Source of the DNA: Acidimicrobiales bacterium
Lineage (GTDB): Bacteria; Actinomycetota; Acidimicrobiia; Acidimicrobiales; Palsa-688
Assembly: GCA_030039575.1 (NCBI GenBank)
Contig: JASHVH010000190.1
Coordinates: 1 to 7,197 of the forward strand
Direction of reading: 5' to 3'
DNA length: 7,197 bases
Shown here: positions 1 through 5,874 of the stretch, one piece after another
How the letters are laid out: each line of letters begins with the position of its first letter
Position numbering within the stretch: position 1 is the stretch's first letter
Notes under the pieces: generated by a model
What the model saw: only the letters and a program-made list of their open reading frames with translations
Databases searched by the model: none
Told to the model about the DNA's origin: nothing
Made by a program: the position numbers and the translations under genes

Positions 1-48
1 CTCGAGCTCGTCAATCGGGGCCTGCGCCGATGGCTCTCCAAGGGCTGA
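1..48 (+). CDS. Possible C-terminal end of a rightward gene (partial)
   Basis: From the first base, frame 1 reads LELVNRGLRRWLSKG followed by TGA at 46-48. The stretch is basic and could form an amphipathic helix, as many protein ends do. The gene would start outside the window and converge on the GH2 gene, whose stop codon lies 17 bases away. Sixteen open codons in GC-rich DNA are weak evidence, and no family can be recognised from so little. The alternative is that this is only spacer downstream of the GH2 gene; on the minus strand a GTG-initiated frame is also open here but has no ribosome binding site. Confidence 0.3.
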   Translation, partial: LELVNRGLRRWLSKG

Positions 49-65
49 CAAACCGGCACAGCGCG

Positions 66-2786
66 TCAACTGAGGGGGCCAAGCACCATAGGCCGGTAGA
101 GGTTGAAGCCCTCGAGCCGGACAGTGAGCGGTCCTGCCCCGCTCGGTGGTGCCACACGTCCGGTCAGCGTCGCCGTCTGGCCGGCAAAAAGGGTCACGTC
201 GCTGTCGTCCCACAGCACTGGGGCCAAGATATGGTCGCCGGCAGTCACCGAGGGGTGCAGCCCGACGGCCGGCGTGCCGGAAGGGTCGTCGTTGGAGACG
301 GTCAGGGTCACGATGAGCTCGGCGCCGGCCCGCTCGGCCCGCGCCTGTGAGCTCACTTGGGCCGAGCGCATCTCACCTAGGGCGTGGAAGTCGGCAAACT
401 GCGACAGGCCCATGTAATGCCAGGAGGCGTTGCCGGGGTCAAGGACGTCCTCGACGGTCGAGAGCCAGTAGACGTTCCTGGACACGGGCACATCCCCCTC
501 GAGCAGCTCGAGTTCGAGGAACCAGGCCCCCTCGGCGTCGCCGGGGGTTTCGACCCCGGCCACCTCCACGACGGCGCGCGGAGCGAGCGGCCCGACCCCG
601 TGGTGGTCTTCGCCTGCCGAGGGCCCGTCGGCGCGCCACCGCCGGACGGCCACGTCCAGAGGCTGCGTGCTCCGCACCGTACGGTTGACCACCTGCACCG
701 AACGCCGGTCGTACGCGTAGAACACGTGGAGCCCTTCGAGGGCCTTCCCCGCTCCCCAGTAGGAGCCCGGGGTGTCGAGGTAATAGTCGAACAGCTGCCA
801 ATTGAGGCTCGGCCACGGAGCCGACAGCATCCAATAGATGACCCCGGTCGCCGGCTCGTCGGCCCCCGCCCGGCTCACAATGGCCTCGAACTGTGCCCGC
901 GCCGCCTCGTAGGCCGCCAGCTGAGCCTTCCTGACGAAATCCTCCAGGGAGCGGGGCTGGCCGTAGCGGGCCGACAGTGCTTGGCCAAAGACGGAGAGGT
1001 TGTCGAACACCGACGGCGGCGCCGCATGGTACTGGGGCAGGTGCGGCTGCTGCCAAAGCTGCTCGAGCTCCTCCGGCGAGAGCATGCGCCGCAGGCTCGG
1101 GAGGCGAGGGACGGTGTGGCCGGCGCTGGTCTCGGAATTGAACCCGACCGCACCACCCAGGTTGGGGTCGCGCTCGTACCAATAGACCGGCGGCACCCAG
1201 GAGTAGGGGCCGGTCATCTTCATGCCTGAGGGGCCGGTTACCTCGCTGCCTTGCGCACAGGCCGATGAGACCACGGGCAGGTGCCAGCCCGCCGACTCCA
1301 GCGCGTCGGCGTAACGGCGGGCGACGTCGGTGGGCGGGGCAAAGTCGCTGCCGATCAGGAAGGCGATGACCGACGGGTGGTTCCGGAGCAGGCGGGCCTC
1401 CGAGGCCATCGAGCGTCCCGCCACCTCGAGGTCGGCGTCGTCCCATGCGTCACCCCCGGTCCCCGCCCACGCCTCCCACTTGTCGCAGCACTCCCAGCCG
1501 GGTAGCACCATCAGGCCGAGCTCGTCGCACAGCTCGTAGAACTCCGGGTTCTCCAGCTTCCCTTCAGGCCGGATGGCGTTGAGGCCGAGGTGCCTGGTAA
1601 GCGCCAACTGGCCGGCCAGACGGTTGTGGTCGTGCCGAAGGAAAAGATCAGGCGACCAGCCCGCGCCCAGGATCTGCACCGGCCGGCCGTTGACGCGGAA
1701 CTGACGCCCGCCTCCAGGACGGACCTCGCTGTCGACTGTGCGCACGCCGAAGCGGGCTTCGGCGTGGTCGCTGAGAACCCCGCCCACCGTGGCCGTGACT
1801 GCCAGCCGGTACAAGGGTTGGTCGCCCTCGCCCGCCGGCCACCAGACCTTGGGCCCGGCCAGCACTAGCCTGGCGCCGGCGGCCCCGGAGGGAACGGCGG
1901 CCCCTTCAGGAACAGCGCCAGGCAGCGCAGAAAGCCGACCCGGACGCGCGCTCCCACCATGCTCATGTTCAAAAACAACGTCGCCCCGGCCCATCCCGCC
2001 GAACCGGAGGACCTCGCCGGCGCCGGCGGCCAGGGCGACCTCTCGGGCGAAGTGAAGGCGCGCCCCGTGCCCCGTGACTTCCCCGGCCACCAGGACTGTC
2101 TCGGCCCGCGTCGACACGTTGCTCACCTCGACCGTCACCATCAGGTCGGCCTCGGCGGGGCTCTCACCGGCTAAGCCGGCCAAGGCCGTAACAACGTGAG
2201 GCGGCCCCAACCGGGCGCTCCCGGTGCAGCCGACAATCACGTCCCGCCAGGGCCCCATGTTGTGGTCGGGGGGCGGCTGGCTCCAGTCGACCCACCCGAT
2301 GGAAAGGTCCTCCATGGGGTGGCCCGGCACCACGCGAAGAGCGAGGGCGTTCAGGCCGGGGACGGCCACAGGCGTGATGTCGTGAACGGAAACGACGTAT
2401 GCCCCGGCGACGGCCGATGCGTCGGCCACACGGTGGCCGTTGACCCACAGCTCGGCGCGCGGGATGACCCCGTCCACTCGCACAAAGGCGTGGTGCCCAC
2501 TGGGCAGAGTGAACAATGCCCGGTACCACCAGGGGACCGCGAACCGGGAACCGTCAACCCGATCGCGCATGTTGGTCGAGTAGAAAACGTCGGGGTACTC
2601 CCCGTTCGCCAGCAGCGCCGCCATCACCGTGGAGCGGGGTGGGGCTGTCAGCCACGAACCGGCGTTGTATGCAGCCAGCGAGATGACGCTGCCGTCGTCG
2701 CCGGCATCCAGCGAGCTGGCCAACTGCCAAGAACGAACGGAGGCCGGCTCTCCCCTGGCCCGCGCCGCGGTCACGGCGTACGTCAT
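66..2786 (-). CDS. GH2 exo-beta-D-glucosaminidase-like enzyme (CsxA type)
   Basis: The 906-residue product looks like a retaining exo-acting glycosidase that removes glucosamine from the non-reducing end of chitosan oligosaccharides (EC 3.2.1.165 type). Approximate order: jelly-roll sugar-binding domain 15-190 (GWVDW at 164-168, NMGPWRDV at 176-183), immunoglobulin-like sandwich 195-350 (KVWWPAGEGDQPLYRL), TIM barrel 355-690, then C-terminal beta-sandwich domains. In the barrel, HPSVIAFLIGSDF carries Asp481, the expected acid/base; GH2 galactosidases and mannosidases have Glu here, and Asp is a mark of the glucosaminidase subfamily. GFNSETSAG carries Glu552, the expected nucleophile. GWECCDKWEAW (430-440) and YWMLSAPWPSLNWQLFDYYLD (651-671) also fit that subfamily. 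AGGAAGG lies 10 bases before the ATG. There is no signal peptide or carbohydrate-binding module, whereas characterised CsxA is longer and secreted, so this protein is probably cytoplasmic. Residues about 272-303 are a Gly/Ala/Pro-rich insertion. The fold is certain, the exact sugar less so. Confidence 0.9.
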   Translation of the reverse strand: MTYAVTAARARGEPASVRSWQLASSLDAGDDGSVISLAAYNAGSWLTAPPRSTVMAALLANGEYPDVFYSTNMRDRVDGSRFAVPWWYRALFTLPSGHHAFVRVDGVIPRAELWVNGHRVADASAVAGAYVVSVHDITPVAVPGLNALALRVVPGHPMEDLSIGWVDWSQPPPDHNMGPWRDVIVGCTGSARLGPPHVVTALAGLAGESPAEADLMVTVEVSNVSTRAETVLVAGEVTGHGARLHFAREVALAAGAGEVLRFGGMGRGDVVFEHEHGGSARPGRLSALPGAVPEGAAVPSGAAGARLVLAGPKVWWPAGEGDQPLYRLAVTATVGGVLSDHAEARFGVRTVDSEVRPGGGRQFRVNGRPVQILGAGWSPDLFLRHDHNRLAGQLALTRHLGLNAIRPEGKLENPEFYELCDELGLMVLPGWECCDKWEAWAGTGGDAWDDADLEVAGRSMASEARLLRNHPSVIAFLIGSDFAPPTDVARRYADALESAGWHLPVVSSACAQGSEVTGPSGMKMTGPYSWVPPVYWYERDPNLGGAVGFNSETSAGHTVPRLPSLRRMLSPEELEQLWQQPHLPQYHAAPPSVFDNLSVFGQALSARYGQPRSLEDFVRKAQLAAYEAARAQFEAIVSRAGADEPATGVIYWMLSAPWPSLNWQLFDYYLDTPGSYWGAGKALEGLHVFYAYDRRSVQVVNRTVRSTQPLDVAVRRWRADGPSAGEDHHGVGPLAPRAVVEVAGVETPGDAEGAWFLELELLEGDVPVSRNVYWLSTVEDVLDPGNASWHYMGLSQFADFHALGEMRSAQVSSQARAERAGAELIVTLTVSNDDPSGTPAVGLHPSVTAGDHILAPVLWDDSDVTLFAGQTATLTGRVAPPSGAGPLTVRLEGFNLYRPMVLGPLS

Positions 2787-2794
2787 GAGATTTG

Positions 2795-2803
2795 CACCTT
2801 CCT
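2795..2803 (-). promoter_or_regulatory. Ribosome binding site of the GH2 gene
   Basis: On the minus strand this reads AGGAAGGTG. The AGGAAGG core ends 10 bases before the ATG at 2786-2784. It is a good Shine-Dalgarno match and supports this start over any internal one. Confidence 0.7.
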
Positions 2804-3223
2804 ATGCATTGGGGGGGATGGGCGGCTGTGCATCTCTCCCCTCCCCTTTTCATGAGTTCTGCGGCAGCAAGATCGTCCGGCGTCAACCTGAACGGGCGAA
2901 AATGCTAATTCCGCCCTTACAGTACCTCTGCCCCATAACGGAGGTGAAGGGCACGGTGAAGTTCGGGAGTGGCCAAGCCCAGCCCGGCAACCAGTGGTCC
3001 TTCAGCTCTGAGGGGACTCGCGAGCCGGCTTCCTGAAAACTACCGGTCCCACAACTCGGGCGCGCGCTCTGCCCACCACCCGCACCCAAGGCGAGCAAGA
3101 TAGGTAGCTGGGCACCGCAATATAGGCAGCGCTTCGAGTGCACGCGCAGTATTTATTTCCGAACCTCCTCGTCCCAATAGCTACGCGCCCGTGCCCGAGG
3201 GAAATCAGGCAGGCGCAATATGG

Positions 3224-3234
3224 CAATTGTCACA
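3224..3234 (+). promoter_or_regulatory. Repeat copy 1, CAATTGTCACA: possible operator
   Basis: This is the first of two identical 11-base copies; the second starts 51 bases later. Here the flanks make a near-palindrome, TGGCAATTGTCA, symmetric around CAATTG apart from one position in each half. Two matching dyads ahead of a small gene suggest operators for a dimeric repressor or activator. I do not recognise the regulator; it does not look like the DasR site (ACTGGTCTAGACCACT type). Confidence 0.4.
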
Positions 3235-3235
3235 G

Positions 3236-3265
3236 CCTCGAGCACGCGAAAAGTCTCGAGCGAGG
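3236..3265 (+). repeat. Inverted repeat between the two operator-like sites
   Basis: CCTCG at 3236-3240 is complementary to CGAGG at 3261-3265. Nested within, CTCGAG occurs at 3237-3242 and again at 3255-3260, and the two copies can pair across a 12-base loop. The arms are short and CTCGAG is common in this window, so a structural role is uncertain. It lies exactly between the two CAATTGTCACA copies. Confidence 0.3.
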
Positions 3266-3272
3266 GCATTTG

Positions 3273-3285
3273 GACAATTGTCACA
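3273..3285 (+). promoter_or_regulatory. Repeat copy 2, GACAATTGTCACA: possible operator
   Basis: The second CAATTGTCACA copy is at 3275-3285. Here the core GACAATTGTC (3273-3282) is a perfect 10-base palindrome. It ends 34 bases before the ATG of the small gene, where a bound protein could overlap or abut the promoter. A TTGTCA inside it could also serve as a -35 element, but no good -10 box follows at the usual distance. Confidence 0.4.
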
Positions 3286-3319
3286 CGATGAACGGACCTA
3301 AAAGAAGCGAGAGAGGGCG

Positions 3320-3628
3320 ATGACCAGCAACCCCCGTGTCATTTCCGAACTAACCGTTCAACACAGCCACGATCTCCTGAGCGAAGGCCACCGGCGCCAG
3401 CTGGCCAAAGAGTACCGAGCCGGCCGGAGGTCGACGCTCAATGCGTCGTCTCCCCTACGCCCGCATTCGTTAGCGTCCCGGGTCACGGCCTTGACCGGTT
3501 CGATCGCTTCGCTGCTCCCGGCCCGGCGCAGAGGTCGGGCGGCGACAATAGCCGGGTCACCGGCCGGCTCCTCCTCGTCGAGCCCAGCGTCACACGCGCC
3601 GGCTTTACCGGCCCCAGATACCGCATAA
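3320..3628 (+). CDS. Small hypothetical protein with basic helical N-terminus
   Basis: This is a 102-residue product of unknown function. The ATG is preceded by AGAGAGGG (3310-3317), a fair ribosome binding site. Residues 8-36 (ISELTVQHSHDLL, then SEGHRRQLAKEYRAGRR) look like one charged helix; this resembles the short basic hypothetical proteins often found in actinobacteria, though I cannot name a family. The rest is low-complexity, rich in Ala, Ser, Pro and Arg, with a run of Ser near residue 87. No transmembrane segment, signal peptide or cysteine pair is visible. It follows the paired CAATTGTCACA sites directly, and the GH3 start is about 110 bases downstream. The N-terminal part looks coding; the C-terminal part could be read-through in GC-rich DNA, and the true gene might be shorter or broken. 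Confidence 0.5.
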   Translation: MTSNPRVISELTVQHSHDLLSEGHRRQLAKEYRAGRRSTLNASSPLRPHSLASRVTALTGSIASLLPARRRGRAATIAGSPAGSSSSSPASHAPALPAPDTA

Positions 3629-3739
3629 CCGCCCCCGCTCCGCGCCTGCCGTAGGACCGGGCCACATCCATGAGCTACGGCTCGTAGGCGCTCCCGGCCA
3701 GGTGCGCCTCGTCGGCGCGGCTACCGGCTCGGGCTCTGG

Positions 3740-5350
3740 TTGCGAACGCCGCCTCACAACTTGGAAAATGGCGACATAACGACGACGGTCGAGCGCGTAC
3801 TGCTGGTCAGCCTGCCGGGCGCAAGACTGCCCGACCTGACGGCCCGGTGGCTCGAGCGGGGCTTGGCCGGGGTGGTCCTTTTTGCCCGCAACATCCCTGA
3901 CTGGCGCGCCTTCCGCGAACTTTGCCGTTCTATTAGGGACTTGAAGCCCGACGCCCTGATCGCCCTCGACGAAGAGGGGGGTTCGGTCACCCGCATGGAA
4001 GCGACGACCGGGTCATCGTGGCCGGGCGCACGAGTGCTCGGTGTGGTGGACGACCTCGCACTTACCGCCCGCGCAGCCGCCACCATTGCGAACCGGCTGG
4101 CGGCGGCCGGCGCGAACGTGAACCTCGCCCCCGTGGCCGACGTCGTTACATGCGCAGCCAACCCGGTGATCGGCAACCGGTCGTTCGGGCCCGAGCCCGG
4201 CCTGGTCGCTCGGCACGTGGGCCAATGGGTACGAGCCACCCAGGCGGCCGGCGTGGCCGCGTGCGCCAAGCACTTCCCCGGCCACGGTGCTACCGCGACC
4301 GATCCCCATGTCGACCTGCCAGTAGTGAAATTGGACCGTGAGACACTGATGCAAGTCCACGTGGCCCCGTTCAAGGCGGCTATCGACGCCGGCGTCGTCA
4401 TGTTGATGACGGCTCACGTCCTCTACGAGGGCATCGATGACCGTCCCGCCACGCTGTCGAGGACCTTGCTCGAAGATCTTGCCCGCAAGCAGTTGGGGTT
4501 CCAGGGCGTGATCGTCACGGACGCGCTAAATATGGGCGCCATCGCCCGCCACACCGGCGTTATGACGGGAGCCGTGGAGGCGCTCCGCGCCGGAGCCGAC
4601 CTGCTGTGCGTCGACGGCAGTTTGGCACTGCAACAAGAGGTTATGACCGGCTTGCGAGACGCCGTGCAGGCTCACCTCCTCGGCTTGGAGCGCCTGGAGG
4701 AGGCCGCCGACCGCGTGACACGTTTAGCGTCGCGTCTCGCCCCCTCAAGTGAGGCCTTGCCGGGGGAGGGCGCCGGTGGCGTGCCCTACGCTCCCGGTAA
4801 CTTCGAGCTCGGCCTGGCCGCCGCCCGCCGGGCTCTCCGGGCCGGGCCGCTCCCCGAGCCGCTCGACGGCGCCCCTTTCGTGGTCGAGTTGGACGCTTTG
4901 TCAACCGGTGCGGGAGAGATCCGTATGCACCTGGCCGACGCCCTGCGCCAACGCCACCCGGCCACGACGGGGATGATGGTCTCTCGGGGCGGCACGTTAG
5001 ATGTGCACGAGGCCGTCGCCGCTGCGGGCGGGCGGCCGATCGTCCTCGGAACTCGCGATGCGTACCGCAAACCGCCCCAGGCCCGGTTGGTCTCTGACGT
5101 CCTTGTCGCTGCGCCCAGTGCGGTCCTGGTAGCGCTTGGCTCCGAAGCCGACACAGAGCTGGCCCCTCGTGCCGTACCGGCGCGTGGGGATGCGCCCCCC
5201 AACCTGGTGGCGGTGGCGGAGGTGCTAATCCCGCCCACTGGCGGGTCAACCTTCCCAACCACAGACCAGGGCATTGGCCCGGGATATCCACTGGCGCGAC
5301 GCGCCCACCCGCTGCGCGACACTGAGCCTTGTAGGGGCCTCCCGACCTGA
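3740..5350 (+). CDS. GH3 beta-N-acetylhexosaminidase, NagZ-like, two-domain
   Basis: This retaining glycosidase should release N-acetylglucosamine from beta-linked substrates such as chitin oligosaccharides or peptidoglycan fragments. The barrel (about 17-335) shows GVVLFARNI (44-52), the substrate loop ALDEEGGSVTRM (75-86), KHFPGHGATATDPH (177-190) with the NagZ Asp188-His190 acid/base pair, and GVIVTDALNMGAI (256-268) with nucleophile Asp261. A second alpha/beta domain (about 370-497) ends in AVAEVLI. There is no signal peptide, so it is likely cytoplasmic. The start is unsure: no ATG or GTG is in frame between the upstream stop (3671-3673) and the conserved core, leaving TTG at 3740 or 3761, neither with a good ribosome binding site. 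The last 40 or so residues match nothing I expect for the family and use more A/T-ending codons. The PPC gene follows after 45 bases, probably in one operon. Confidence 0.9.
   Translation: MRTPPHNLENGDITTTVERVLLVSLPGARLPDLTARWLERGLAGVVLFARNIPDWRAFRELCRSIRDLKPDALIALDEEGGSVTRMEATTGSSWPGARVLGVVDDLALTARAAATIANRLAAAGANVNLAPVADVVTCAANPVIGNRSFGPEPGLVARHVGQWVRATQAAGVAACAKHFPGHGATATDPHVDLPVVKLDRETLMQVHVAPFKAAIDAGVVMLMTAHVLYEGIDDRPATLSRTLLEDLARKQLGFQGVIVTDALNMGAIARHTGVMTGAVEALRAGADLLCVDGSLALQQEVMTGLRDAVQAHLLGLERLEEAADRVTRLASRLAPSSEALPGEGAGGVPYAPGNFELGLAAARRALRAGPLPEPLDGAPFVVELDALSTGAGEIRMHLADALRQRHPATTGMMVSRGGTLDVHEAVAAAGGRPIVLGTRDAYRKPPQARLVSDVLVAAPSAVLVALGSEADTELAPRAVPARGDAPPNLVAVAEVLIPPTGGSTFPTTDQGIGPGYPLARRAHPLRDTEPCRGLPT
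5230..5245 (+). repeat. Perfect GC hairpin inside the 3' part of the GH3 gene
   Basis: CCCGCC (5230-5235) and GGCGGG (5240-5245) form a perfect 6-bp all-GC stem with a 4-base loop, CACT. It starts at the last base of codon 497, where conserved GH3 sequence ends. A TAA lies just before it in another frame (5226-5228). No T-run follows, so it is not a standard terminator. Confidence 0.4.
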
Positions 5351-5381
5351 TCGGCTCGGTACCTCGGGGCGGGCAGCGAGC

Positions 5382-5388
5382 AAAGGAG
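5382..5388 (+). promoter_or_regulatory. Ribosome binding site of the PPC gene
   Basis: AAAGGAG ends 7 bases before the ATG at 5396. It is the strongest Shine-Dalgarno site in the window and settles the start of the PPC-domain gene. Confidence 0.8.
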
Positions 5389-5395
5389 ATTACTG

Positions 5396-5842
5396 ATGAA
5401 AGCAAAGGTTGTCGAGGACGCGGATGTCGTCACTTACGTGGTCGTGTGCGACCCGGGCGACGAGGCCTTCTCCTCGCTGGTGCAGTTCGCCCGGTCGGAG
5501 AAGCTGGAAGCGGCACAGATCACTGCCGTCGGCGCGTTCCAACGCGCCACCGTCGGCTGGTTCGACCCTGCGGCCAAGCAGTACCGGCGTATCCCCGTCG
5601 ACCAGCAGTGCGAACTCCTGTCGCTTGTCGGCGATGTGGCCGACAGTGACGATGGGCCGGTTGTGCACGCGCACGTAGTTCTCGGTCTGCCTGACGGGAC
5701 CACGCGCGGGGGGCACTTCTTGGAGGGGTGGGTGTACCCCACCCTGGAAGCCGTGGTCACCGAGACCCCGGCCCACTTGCGCAAGGTGCTACGCCCCGAT
5801 ATCGGGATCGCGCTCATCGATCTCGACCAGTCCGAACCCTGA
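5396..5842 (+). CDS. PPC-domain (DUF296) protein
   Basis: The 148-residue product is almost entirely one PPC (plants and prokaryotes conserved) domain. Typical features are the LEAAQITAVGAFQRATVGWFD segment (37-57), ELLSLVGDVA (73-82), and HAHVVLGLPDGTTRGGHFLEG (91-111), whose His91, His93 and His107 match the conserved histidines thought to bind metal in prokaryotic members. Plant homologues add AT-hooks for DNA binding; none is present here. Known prokaryotic structures are trimers, and their function is unsettled, so neither DNA binding nor catalysis should be assumed. It lies 45 bases after the GH3 gene and 32 bases before the hydrolase gene, all in one direction, so co-transcription is likely. 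Confidence 0.88.
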   Translation: MKAKVVEDADVVTYVVVCDPGDEAFSSLVQFARSEKLEAAQITAVGAFQRATVGWFDPAAKQYRRIPVDQQCELLSLVGDVADSDDGPVVHAHVVLGLPDGTTRGGHFLEGWVYPTLEAVVTETPAHLRKVLRPDIGIALIDLDQSEP

Positions 5843-5861
5843 TCTGGCCAGTCTCGCGACG

Positions 5862-5870
5862 GGAAGGAAG
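5862..5870 (+). promoter_or_regulatory. Ribosome binding site that fixes the hydrolase start
   Basis: GGAAGGAAG ends 4 bases before the ATG at 5875. The reading frame stays open upstream to 5728, overlapping the PPC gene, but this site and the conserved N-terminus both favour the start at 5875. Confidence 0.65.
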
Positions 5871-5874
5871 TCCC

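Larger units (their letters stand above)
2787..3319. other. Intergenic region between divergent genes, no convincing gene
   Basis: About 530 bases separate the GH2 start from the small rightward gene. The base composition is more mixed than in the genes, and the open frames here match no family I know and lack good ribosome binding sites. It probably holds the promoters of both flanking genes. For the GH2 gene the best candidate I see on the minus strand is TTCACC (2948-2943), 18 bases, then TACTGT (2924-2919); this is weak. A run of seven G lies at 2811-2817, just upstream of the GH2 ribosome binding site. The right end holds the two CAATTGTCACA sites listed separately. Confidence 0.6.

Noticed and set aside
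384..1229. Long plus-strand open frame (281 codons) opposite the GH2 gene
   Set aside because: It is a shadow of the GC-rich GH2 gene, matches no family I know, and the minus-strand frame has unmistakable catalytic motifs.
2811..2817. Run of seven G upstream of the GH2 ribosome binding site as a phase-variation tract
   Set aside because: It is short, occurs in GC-rich DNA outside the coding frame, and nothing else suggests switching.
2883..3143. Minus-strand open frame (86 codons) with a CxxC-like start in the intergenic gap
   Set aside because: It has no family resemblance, no good ribosome binding site, and an irregular composition unlike neighbouring genes.
3138..3323. Open frame of 61 codons whose TGA overlaps the ATG at 3320 (ATGA); a shorter version starts at ATG 3288 and encodes 11 residues
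   Set aside because: The overlap would suit translational coupling, but there is no ribosome binding site before either start, and the frame runs through the operator-like repeats with no coding character.
4641..5405. Long minus-strand open frame (254 codons) opposite the GH3 gene
   Set aside because: Its Arg/Pro/Gly-rich composition is typical of antisense reading of GC-rich DNA, and the GH3 motifs lie on the other strand.
5728..5874. Upstream extension of the hydrolase frame
   Set aside because: It would overlap the PPC gene by more than 100 bases, the added residues do not resemble the family, and a good ribosome binding site precedes the ATG at 5875.
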